Assembly: GCA_016801885.1 (NCBI GenBank)
Contig: CM028884.1
Location: 19,950,864-20,014,863 of the forward strand
Origin: Toxotes chatareus
Lineage: Eukaryota > Chordata > Actinopteri > Toxotidae
Length of the DNA stretch: 64,000 bases
Reading direction: 5' to 3'
The position numbers and the translations under genes are program-made. The notes under the pieces were generated by a model. The model saw only the letters and a list, made by a program, of their open reading frames with translations. It was not told the origin of the DNA and did not search any database. This document shows, one piece after another, positions 37,732 to 47,915 of this stretch. Every line of letters begins with the position of its first letter. Positions within the stretch are counted from its first letter, which is position 1.

Positions 37732-37818
37732 ACAAACTCTAAACAACACTTTTTACAAATAACACAAATAACACACTGTCTATTAAACCAAATTACATGT
37801 TTGCTTTGCACAGATAAT
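37732..37818 (+). repeat. direct repeat of ~85 bp, right copy
   Basis: Partner of 37031-37114, with a small internal tandem duplication of AAATAACAC. The pair may be remnant long terminal repeats or a decayed tandem duplication of about 700 bp; the DNA between them has no coding capacity. Confidence 0.8.
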
Positions 37819-37873
37819 CAGAATGACCTGATCACACTCAACTCATTTATATGCTCATATGATGCTACACTCA

Positions 37874-37893
37874 TAGCGCCCCCTGCTGGCGCC
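37874..37893 (-). promoter_or_regulatory. near-consensus CTCF site
   Basis: On the minus strand the sequence is GGCGCCAGCAGGGGGCGCTA. The core CCAGCAGGGGGCGCTA fits the vertebrate CTCF consensus CCASYAGGGGGCGCTA at every position. It lies about 2 kb right of the satellite and at the left edge of a GC-richer stretch. Confidence 0.7.
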
Positions 37894-38569
37894 ATGTCTT
37901 TTCTGTTGCTGTATACTGCTGTGCTTCTCTGAGGAGAAGAGCAGGAAAGAGGAGAGGACATAGGAGGACTCTTGTTCGTGGCTGCGCTGGCTGCGACTCC
38001 CGCAGCTTTAATCATTTATAGTTATATAGTTTTCATAGTTATCCTTTTTCTTAAATTTCTTTGTCGGGAATTTATTTAACTTTGTCACTTGGATGAAGAA
38101 AACCTTGTTCTCTGTAGTGCTTGATCATTTGTTTTGTCTTTTTTTTTGTCTTTTTTTTAATTTCTTACTTTACATTTGGACTTTTCTGTCTCTGAGCCCA
38201 AGACATGGAGCTGTCATCCTGTTGATGTTAGTCTGCAAAAGGTGTAAAGTGCAGTAGGAGACAATAGCATCCTCTCAGACTGTCTCCATGTACGTCAGGA
38301 CATTGGACTTTGTAATTACTGCTGAGCCTCTGTGGAAGGGTTTGCAAAGATCACAAAACCACGGAAGAACACGCTGAGGAGGAGTTCCACAGGCAATACA
38401 GAACTGGAATGTGATAAAGTTTCGAGTTAATGGACTGATGGATTGATGACTTCAGAGACTCCCCGCAGACTTTCCACCCTGCAGGGATGGATGCACTGGA
38501 CGGTTCCACCACAGTCTGTGAAAGCGGCGGACACCAGAGTCAGGAGAAGTGAGAGAGCGGCAACCAAAG
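37894..38569 (+). other. possible non-coding first exon or retroelement 5' region
   Basis: GC-richer than its surroundings (for example CTGCGCTGGCTGCGACTCCC near 37980-38000), with no good frame, and ending CAACCAAAG followed by GTAAGA at 38570, a strong splice-donor match. This could be a promoter and first exon of a non-coding RNA, or the leader of an LTR retroelement. No poly-A site, acceptor partner or coding region was identified to the right. The word TTTGTCACTTGGATGAAGAA at 38081 is repeated exactly at 40429. Confidence 0.3.
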
Positions 38570-39044
38570 GTAAGATCTGAGGTCATGTTGAAGGTTTGCT
38601 TTCGTCTGTTGGCTTTTTACTGATGGCTAATGATTTTTTTTCCTCATATGAGGTCATATGTCCAACCTTAAGGAAGGCTGGAAGGGGAATGTTGTGGCCT
38701 GACCTGATCCACCAAGCCCTGGAAACCACCTAGATCAAGGACTTTTGCAGCGCACATCGCACTGAAGGACTGTTGCAGCTCACATTGCACAAGTCTGCAA
38801 GCTGCTCTTCAAACTACAGGACATGACCAAGAAGTGAGTCTGCTGCATCTAGGAGGTGGATGGGCTGATTTTCTGCGTAGTGAAGCTCAAGTGCTGATTA
38901 AGCACACACTGTGACCATTTGTTATCTCTGTTGTTGGAACTGAAGTTTTACCAGCTCTTCACTTGTGATGCCTGAAGCTCATAGATCACGTGTTATGAAT
39001 GAATTTTCCAGCTGTGTTTTTGTTTTCAGAAACACAATCTTCTT
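38570..39044. other. no gene seen
   Basis: Unique-looking sequence with no frame or element recognised. GTTATGAATGAATTTT at 38993 is one of three related words (others near 39507 and 40693). Confidence 0.45.
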
Positions 39045-39245
39045 TGTATGTGTGTCAGAATCAGAGAAACTTTAGTAATCCCTGGAGGGGAAATTCTTTA
39101 GTTACAATCAAACTCCCAATAGAAAATGAAGAAAATGCAATGTACTATGCAGAAGATTTGATAGACAGAAGTAAGATATAAACATTTTTTTAAAACAAAT
39201 TTAAATTAGAAATAACAAATAGAATAAAAAAAAAAAATGCTACAA
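39045..39245 (+). mobile_element. teleost SINE-like repeat (AATCAG / CTGGAGGGGAAATT)
   Basis: TCAGAATCAGAGAAACTTTA is followed by GTAATCCCTGGAGGGGAAAT and TTAGTTACAATC. This matches a repeat I recall in many fish genomes that reads (GAATCA)n, AATACTTTATTAATCCC, GAGGGGAAATTG, TTTTGTTAC. The copy fades into an A-rich tract at about 39190-39235. Diverged, so old. Confidence 0.65.
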
Positions 39246-41021
39246 TACCCACCCCTTAGAATATACATATACCCCAATATTAGAAAAAAATAAACACATC
39301 TTCATATTTATATTTATATATGTACATCATAGGTCTACTGTTTATATAACTGATTACTGTTGAGGTAAAAAAGTATAGTGTAAGTATGGAGATTGGTGAC
39401 TGGTTTAAATGGAATTCTTGAAAGAACATTGCTGTTCTGATGAATTGGTTGTAAATGTGTGTCTGATGTTGGCTTTCTCAAACAGTTATTCAGTCCATGG
39501 ATGATGTTTTATGAATGCATTTAAAATCTGTACTGCATCTGAGATACATTTGTGATCACATTTTTTGATATTGAGTAAAATCATTGATCAGTAAATGGTG
39601 GAGGTACACAGGCAGGTCTGATGTAGATCGATTAGGGATCCTCCAAAATAAGAGTTGTTGTTTAATAGTATTCAGCCTGTGTCCTGAGCATAGTTGCACT
39701 GCTGTCCATCATCACCACCCAAATTTTGGGAGGGTGAGTTGGACTTTGAGGTCAAACACTGGCTCGTCTCACTCTGCCAAGTTTCGTTCCAAGGGGAGAC
39801 TGGAGTAGGACCTTTCTGGTTTGAAGTAGGTGCAGTGAGGAAAAGTTTTGCGATTCTTACTTTTTTTTTTTGGCGTTGGCACATAGGGAGCCCTCCGGGC
39901 AGGGGAATCTTTCCCGCCCCTGTAAAGCGCTATGTATGGTCAATCGTGGACAAGATTCACTGCAATATCAAGCGGCGTGGGGTTATTTGGGTCAGGTTTA
40001 AGTGTAGGTGGGTTCGTACCTTTTTTTTTTTAATTGGGTGGTGGACAGGGTAAGGGAAGGAAGCCTGGCAGAGACATGACTCAGATAGCTCAGACGACCG
40101 TAAGGATGCACCCAGTTTGGGTATATTTGCTTCATTTTCCATCTAGTGGTGATGATGAACAGTGACCACTGTGAAAACCTAATAGATGTGTCAAGTTTAC
40201 CAGGTTGAACAATAATGATTCATTTGCTCCTTCTGAGCTATGTGCTATTGACATACTTGAAGTTGAACACCTGAATCCAAGCCCTGGAGAAACTGTCTGA
40301 ACACATGCTGGTATCTGTGTTTTTTAAAGGTAATGGTATCGTCAAAAAAAAGTAAAAAATAAAAAATAAATACAGGTTAAAGTCAAAGGATTTCTCTGTC
40401 CCTTTTCTCATATGTTTCTCATTTTATTTTGTCACTTGGATGAAGAAAATATTGTGCTTTATAGTGTTTAATTTGGTGTATTTAACAGTGCTCACATTTT
40501 GGCAGTAATTTGGTGTCATTAACAGGATTCAGTTAGCCAGAACTTTCCATTATATAGTGAATAAGGTCAAACTGAGTCGACTCATATGACATAAGATGTG
40601 ATACTAATATGACATAGTGCTGTTGTAAGTAGTTATTGTTCATTTAGACTGTTGCTGACTGTCTTAAAGCTGCATTTTTACCAAGTGAGTAATTTTATGA
40701 ATGAATTTCAAAACTGTATTGGCATCTGAATTATGTGTATGTTTAACAGAAGAAACCATAGCAAATTATTGTTTTAACTTTAGGTTCTTATGATATGGGA
40801 TATTCTGCTGTTTCCAAGGTTACCATTCTCAGTTTGTACTGTGAGGTCAGTATTAGCTGTTATTGTGCTCTCTCCTGATTGTTAGCTGATGCTCTGTGTC
40901 ATTTCCAGTCTCTGGTCAGTCTGTGTTGAACTGCAATAAATATGTTCATGATATAACTGAATGTGATGTAATTAGAGACCCAAAGTAATTTGTTCATATT
41001 TTATTTAATTTTATTTAAATG
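39246..41021. other. no gene seen; one GC-richer patch
   Basis: Mostly AT-rich. The stretch at about 39690-40120 is GC-richer and contains CCAAATTTTGGGAGG, GCCAAGTTTCGTTCCAAGGG and a weak CAGGGG...CCCCTG stem near 39900-39922; it looks like a decayed dispersed element and its frames (up to 119 codons at 39694-40053) carry no domain. TTTGTCACTTGGATGAAGAA recurs at 40429. Confidence 0.45.
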
Positions 41022-41041
41022 ACACACACACACACACACAC
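41022..41041. repeat. (AC)n microsatellite
   Basis: About ten AC dinucleotides, followed to 41340 by a strongly pyrimidine-rich stretch (TCC, CCTTT, CTTCTTT words). Confidence 0.9.
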
Positions 41042-41464
41042 TACTATTGACATTCTTCCATCCTTTATCCTCCCTAACTCCTCTTAAGATCTCCTACTCA
41101 TTTTTATGTCTTTTCCTCCCTTTCCTAACCCCTCTGTGCCCCCATCCCCATCTATCCATCCTTTCTGTATTCTTCTTCTACACTCCCTGCCTTCTTTCTT
41201 TCCTACAGTGATTTTCCATACTAGCCCATTTTTATCATTCCTCTCCCCTTTGTGAATCAGACCCTTTTCTATCCATCCTACGCTCCCCTTCTTCTTTTCC
41301 CACCCTCTCTTTTTTTTTTTATCATTCTTTCATTTACAAAGTCATGAATATATTTTTGGTTTCTGCTTTACAGCAGTAGTACAGACAATGAATGGGGCAG
41401 CACAGCACACCGCACCACTCTCGCGGTTTCCAACAGGGGAATTGTCTAGATTGTCATTTTGTTC

Positions 41465-42790
41465 CAGTGTGACAAAACTCTTATTTTTGATGATTTTAAT
41501 ATTGGCAGTTGTTGCCCCTCTGCCTCTTCTTTTATTTCTGTCTTTGTCAAAATTTTAGATGTTTTTAATCTAACTCAATACATCAAGCATCCCAGCTATT
41601 ACAATGGGCACACACTTTACCTTCCGTTTTCCTATAGTTTCTGTGTGGAAGATGTGAATTTAGTTGATTTTGCCATCTTTTCCAGGTACTGTAAGTCTCT
41701 GCTGACCCTACAACCCCCACACTGATTCTCTCCCGCCTGCTCACTCTCTGTTCCTTGTTTCTGTCAAGCATTTAATGCCTAAACATGCCCAAACACTTTT
41801 TTAGTACCTATGAAAATCAGTGCCTCACTGTAGAGCAGCATGTCAGTATTCTTAATAGCGCCAGCACAAATATTTCAGGTTCTATACCTCCTGTCAGATA
41901 CAAAGAGTCAAACTCCTCTTCATTACCAAGGTTAAAAGAAGAAATAAGGAATTTAAAGGGACATGGGGAAGGCAGAATGGAAATGGAAGAAGGATAAACA
42001 CACTGATTCCCTTACTGATTCCCTTCCCTTAAATATCTTTAAAGCCTACGACTGGTCCACGGGTTGGCCAACCAGTTGAATCCTGCAAGGACTATCCTCA
42101 CTGTTTCGATGCCCATATACTGCACAATTGGCAACACATTAACACTGAATTCAGAGGGTCTGTTGTCAATCTATGTCCACCTTCAGCACTTACTAACTTT
42201 TGTAAAAATTCTCTGTCAACTCTGCAATACACTGTTGCACTTTTAAAATCATCCACCTGCCCTTCAGCCTACCTTCCCACTTGGTTTGTAAAAGCAGTAT
42301 TTCAGATGGTTGGTCCAGGTATTGTAGCCATTGATAACTGCTCTCTGTCTACTGGTATTTTTACCTCCAATTTTAAACACACTACCTTTCAGCAGCTCTC
42401 AAAGAAGCTCTCTCAGAATCCTTCTGTTTTAAGAAATTTTAGACCCATCTCTAAACTGCCATTCTCATCCAGGATTAAAAAAAAAAAAAGCCTCCAAACA
42501 AATGACTTCTTTAATGACAGACTGCTTTGGTCAAGGTCACCAATAACTTATTGCTTACTGCTATACTCCATTTTAGTTCTCCTTGACCTCAGCTCAGCCT
42601 TTGACACAGTGTCTTCATCAGCCATCTGAAAAACTATTTTAGCATCAGTGATGTGGCTCTGAATTGTTCCGTCTCATTTCTGTCTAACAGATCCTTCTCT
42701 GTTGTGCTTGGAAATGTCTCCTCCTCTTTGGTTCCTCTATTTTGTGTTGTCCCTTGAGGGTCTATTCTTGGTCATCTTCCAGTCACAACA
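41465..42790 (+). mobile_element. degraded L2-type LINE (endonuclease and reverse transcriptase fragments)
   Basis: Three frames in order give L2-like protein pieces. At about 41487-41680: DDFNIGSC, NLTQYIKHPSYYNGHTLYL and DVNLVDFAIFS, the C-terminal half of the endonuclease (usual DFN, TQH, GHTLD and SDH blocks). At about 42245-42470: LKSSTCPSAYLPTWFVKAVF, then FKHTTFQQLSKK and NFRPISKLPF, the front of the reverse transcriptase. At about 42560-42780: LVLLDLSSAFDTV, then FLSNRSFSVVLGNVSSS and a VP-EGSILG-like stretch. It stops before the catalytic YxDD block. Frameshifts, stops and foreign-looking sequence at about 42000-42200 show it is dead. No 3' tail was found. Confidence 0.85.
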
Positions 42791-44639
42791 TGAAACCCCT
42801 GGGACAAATCATGCTTAATACTGATTTCCATTGTTGTGTGGACAGTAGGCAACTGTATGTTCCAATAAAGCCTAGATATACACGTAAAAAGAACGACCTA
42901 TAAGTTATTGTTGAAACAGCACTACTGGACTCAAGAAGTAATTGAGATTTCATTACTATACTCTGATTTCATTCAGATAGTCCTTTATAGGCTATTGAGC
43001 TCAGACTCAGTCCCCATAATTGAAACCAAAATTTCATTTTTACCACCTACCGACATTCGAAATGCTCCCTGTCACATCACCTTTTGACTGAATTAAAATG
43101 GAATTACCTGTAATTGTGCTGGCTTTCGGGATTATTTTACTTAACGTAAGGTCTTTTGAACACCTGAAAGACAGGACCGAGATAAGCGATTTCCATTAAA
43201 ATTCTAATGAGTTGAGCATTAGCAGAAATAAGAGCTTTTAGCCATTCAGATGCTAATAATTGGACAAGGAATTTTCAGTGACTTCCTCTGTGACATTTGA
43301 TTTGGAGAAGATTGATAAATTAAGATGCAATACATGCAGAAGCCTGATCTGAAGCCTGATTACTGTTAAATGTTCATTATCATGAGTGTGTATATGTGCA
43401 CATGCCATTGCACTGGTGTGTGTGTGTTCCATACAAGTGTAGTCTATTCATATACTTTATTTGCACTTACAACTACGACTGTAGTGTTATTGTCTCAATA
43501 AGCTAAATGAATGAGTAAACATGTCTTCCTTGTTTAGATCACTGAAAGCAATGTGTTTTCTGTGACACACTGATTCACGTCTCATCACCATTGCTTGTGA
43601 AAGAGAAATTAACTCGATTTCTTAACTTGGCAGAGTTTATCCCAGATACTAGACACAAAAGCATTTTTTTTCAATTGTTCTGTATAGTTATTTTCTTCTT
43701 TGTGGACCTGTTCTCCACAACACATATCAACCCATGTTGTTCTGATTCTAAGATCAATGGTTCTTCAATACAAAGGCAGAAAAACTAGTTTGAATGTTAA
43801 AAATGTTCATAACAAGTAATTACAACCCATAAAATAGATTTGACTCCATAAGATTTTTTTTCGGCGATACAGTTAGGATGTATAGAGAAATTCAGAGTTG
43901 GTGTCTAAAGGTCATACAACACACATTTCTATCCATCATACATTTCTCTCACACAGACACAGACACACACACACACCCAAGTAACTACATTTATATAGAA
44001 AGAGCTCTGCAAAGATAGGTATTCTCTCATAGCTAAATACATGAACTATCACCAGCTTGAATTAAAAACAGATGATGAGATTTGTCATTTCTACATTTCA
44101 CTGAGCCCGCACACCAAGCTATTGATTTGTCTCTATGAACAGGGGGACATTTGCATGGAGAATTTCCCTATTTTTGTGAGCTCTACCGCTCTAGCCAAGG
44201 TTAAAATGAGGTTAATGATTGATACAATTTTACCATCAAACGTAGTATCTTTACAAGGCTTCTCACACTGTTTTGTTTTTTTTTAATTTTTTGAATAAAT
44301 GTATTCTTTGAATCTGTATGACTAATACTCCAGTGGTGCAGTAGTGAAAAGCATTTATACAGATATTTTGGTTGTACAGATTTATTTTAGTGTAGATTAC
44401 TAGAGCTTGAAGAATTAAGAAGAATCTGCCTTCACAAACAACCCTTCAATTTAAGGGCAACAGGGGGAATTGCAGGGAAAGTATTTTATTGACAGATGGT
44501 CTATAGTTGACAGTGATTTTATTGGTGACTGTTTAGTGACCTGCTCAAAGTCTCGCAAAACTAATAGGTGCGTGACAACCCACATTTTCAAGCCAGTGCT
44601 GTAAATCTCCTACTTTCAGCCTTACAAACACACAGTAGG
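42791..44639. other. no gene seen; possible conserved non-coding DNA
   Basis: No exon recognised. The part at 43080-43340 is non-repetitive, with TAATGAG, TAATAATTGG and similar homeodomain-type cores. Short (TG)n at 43420 and an ACACAC tract at 43955-43978. Confidence 0.5.
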
Positions 44640-44901
44640 ATGCATTATTAGGACAGTACTGTACTGCAGGAAGCACAACTGTACATTGTTCTCAGAATGG
44701 TGAGAGAAAGGAAAGAAACAAAGGAAGACAGACTGGCTGGTCAGGGTTTAATCCTACAGCGAGATAATGACCAAAAACATTAGAAGAAAAGAACTAAACG
44801 GTGGCTTCACATGATGGAAGACCAGCACAGTCTCCAGACTTAAAACCCATGGAGCGGGTTTGGGATAAACTGGATTTAGATTTAGATTAAATTTAGGATT
44901 T
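44640..44901 (+). mobile_element. Tc1/mariner transposase remnant, copy 2
   Basis: Closely related to the remnant at 2010-2912 and lacking its insertion. It includes the LQ-DND-KH block (about 44750-44780) and, at about 44822-44872, PAQSPDLKPMERVWDKL, the catalytic-Glu region. It then jumps to TTTAGATTAAATTTAGGATT at 44881, skipping about 130 bp present in copy 1. Terminal repeats not found; inactive. Confidence 0.85.
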
Positions 44902-47433
44902 GAGATTCGATGAATTTTTTATCTTTATTATTTAGTAGTTCTATGCTATAATTTCAGAGTACACTGAGATATTTCTCTATGTAAATATCAGTAATAACTG
45001 CAAAAATTGAGGTTTTCGAAAACAAGTTCAGATAAGTCAAGGTTAGTTATCAGCTGCCCAAACAGGAATGGCTTTACAAAGTTCAAACTGTGTCCTTTCT
45101 TTGCATGTTTTCATTAACATTATTAAGGAATAACTCTTTAGTACTTACTCCTCTTCCTTTTATCTTATCGTTATACTTAGTCTGAAAAAAAAAACATAAT
45201 CTGTGAGGAGAACCAATGAGCAAGAATCATTTTCTGTGCAGCATCAGCATCATCATCCTAATGGTATGCGGAGAACAGAAAGGGCTTTTCCTGACCTTGT
45301 GCTTCGTTTGTAATCTCCTTTGTGGAAATTACACTCTCACTTTATGAATATATTATAATTAGGCATATGTATTCTAACGGGCAGTAAGATATAGTTTCTG
45401 CCTAATCTCTCATTTATATGCAAAGGAGTACAAGTTAAAGAGCTTAGACTTTCTTCCGTCTTACTGATTCCTTTTTCCCCTAATCAAGTTACTTTTTTAT
45501 TTCTCTTTTCTTGGGTTGCTGTTTCATTTGCCTTTTTCTGGTCAAAGAACAGTAGTCCATTATCAATTCTTTTGAGGTTGTTGAGAAGAGTGTCGATGGT
45601 CTAATGTTACAGAAGGAAGTCTGGAAGCACTGTAGTAATTATAGTCTAATAAAGTTTTTTTTCCTTGGCTTGTTAAAGAAATCTTAAAGTGCACTAATAA
45701 GCGCTGAGATAAATGAGGTGATACACTTCTGGCAACAAAAATGACTAACATAAACAAACTAAGCGAGGTTTAATATTATCTTTATTTTGAATAATTGTTA
45801 TCTGTTGCAAATAACAGATTATTTTTAGAAATATAATATTTCACTTCTTCAACATTGCTACACTGCTTGTAACTGAGGGTCCTCTTTTCCAAATTCATAG
45901 AGAAAGTCAAATGTGGATAAATAGATGCATATCCATGTATGGAACAGATGTATTTCAGTTTAATGTTAATGTGGCCAAATAGATACATTTGCTTTTTCAG
46001 AGAGAACTACACAGTGAAATATTGTAAGAGGTTACTTTATGTTTTAATATCAAGGATTCAAATCAGAATTCACTGTGAGTGCCCCGAGGACAGCAGACCA
46101 GTGGACTTCTGGCTTTGATCAAAAACATATCAAGACTAAAACAAGCCTATATGACACAGCAAGCATAGACGATCTGGTGCTGAAAACTAAGACCTTTCAA
46201 AGCAATTTAAAATTTGCTCAGAGAGACAAGTATGCTCTTTCTTTTTTAAATAATTTTTGAATAAGTCCAAAGCAGTTTATTTCATCAACTGGTAACCTTA
46301 AAAGCACTGTTAAAAACTATTTTGATTTTCATTTTCATTCTCTAAATAGGAATTTCTGAACATAGAACAGCTAAGAGATGATCAACATTTGGGATGGTGG
46401 TTTGGGCAAAAATACATCAAGTTGTTTGCAAACTAACAGACAGAGCAAACCAGTTAACTTGAACACATATTATAAAAATGATAAAGTTGCAACAAGTAAG
46501 CTCATTGTACTGCTAAAAAAAAAACCTGGCTTGTTCCCCAGGAAAAAATATTTCTATTTTAAATTATTTCTTGTAGAGGTGCAGAGTAGCTGTCCTGAAG
46601 AAAAGAAAAACAGACACAGATTTACTTATTTATTTTAAGATTTCACGATTCTACAGAAGCCAGGGGATACATCCAATGCCCAGCCATGAAATACATATCC
46701 TTAAAAGGAAGGAAAGAGAATAGCCAACCTGTTCTCATAAATAACCTGGTAGAAAGCCTTCAGCCTTTGGAAATTAAGCTCCAAACAAGTTCATTTACTC
46801 CCAGACATGTTCAATTGATTTTGCACCTCAACTTCAAAGGGGTAGCAGTCATCCTCTGTGGGGCATAACGGGGGAGGCAGAAGCCTCGGCTGACTGGTTC
46901 TGCAGACCTGATCAAATTCCCACCTATCGGCCACGCCAACTATCCCTCCAACAACAATTAGTATTCATGGAAATGCTATTGATTTATTATTCTATCGGGT
47001 GGCGACTAGAGGCATAGAAAATGAAATAATTAAATTCAGCCTTTTATATCCTCCTACCACAAGTACTAATGAAAAATGTGCAAACTGTCTAGCCTTAGGC
47101 GCTATTTACACTGGTAAAACATCAAGCAACGTATCAGCTCATTGCTAGATAGATCCTTGCAATTAGCATTTAAATTTCCCATTTAAGTTGCTGTTTACAC
47201 TACTCCTGAGAATGTTAAGAAGTAGTGGGTTCAGACACTTCTATTAGCCTCACTACCCGAGGGTAATCCCCTGTCAGAACACAGTTTTTGCATGCATTTC
47301 TGAGACGTTAATTTTGAGATATCGGTGATTGGCTGAGTTACAGTGTGTGTGCTCTGCAAGAATCTCTTGATGACTATGGAGATGTTTGTGATGCTGTAAA
47401 AGGCAACTTATTAATTATTCAAACAGGAAGAAA
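44902..47433. other. no gene seen; possible conserved non-coding DNA
   Basis: Frames are under 90 codons without domains. Two non-repetitive stretches, 45230-45440 and 46900-47060, are rich in ATTA-type and octamer-like cores and of mixed composition, as in vertebrate conserved non-coding elements; conservation cannot be tested here. Confidence 0.5.
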
Positions 47434-47915
47434 CAGCAAACTTCAGGCACTCACGCATACAGGAGCAGGAGTATGTGGAGTTTTGACAAAAAGCATTTAT
47501 TAGTTACATGGCTGGTTCATGACAATTTAAGAAATAGCTCGTTTAAACCTTGACAGGTCTTCATCAGGGTTTCAAAGGAAAAAAAACACGCCTAGCCTGA
47601 CCCTTCCTTACATTCATTAACGAGTGTCTCCTAATTGTGTAAATTGGGAGATAATGAATATCATTGCATCTCCAAGATATCCAAAAGGTTTCCACGTGCG
47701 CAAACAGATTCCACCCCTACAGTAAAAGATGGTTTAACAAATTCCAAACCACCAGGTCTTAATAAACACTCATTATAGGTAGTCTATTCGTGTTCAGAAA
47801 GTCTATCCTTTTGTAATTGTCATGAACAAGCCATGTAACTTATAAAGGTTTTTTTTTTTATTGAAACTCCACAAACTCCTTTTCCTCTATGCTTGGGAGA
47901 CTGAAGTTTGCTTTT
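47434..47915. mobile_element. ~480-bp fold-back element with ~100-bp inverted arms
   Basis: Left arm 47434-47530 and right arm 47814-47915 are reverse complements at roughly three-quarters identity. Shared words on the left strand are AGCAAACTTCAG, GTGGAGTTTTGAC, GTTACATGGCTGGTTCATGA; the right arm gives the complements (TCATGAACAAGCCATGTAAC, GAAACTCCACA, CTGAAGTTTGCT). The inner part has CTTCATCAGGGTTT and the sequence just right of the right arm has TTTTTCATCAGGAGC, words reminiscent of 3' ends of some fish retroelements. It may be two such ends in head-to-head orientation or a fold-back transposon. Confidence 0.7.
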
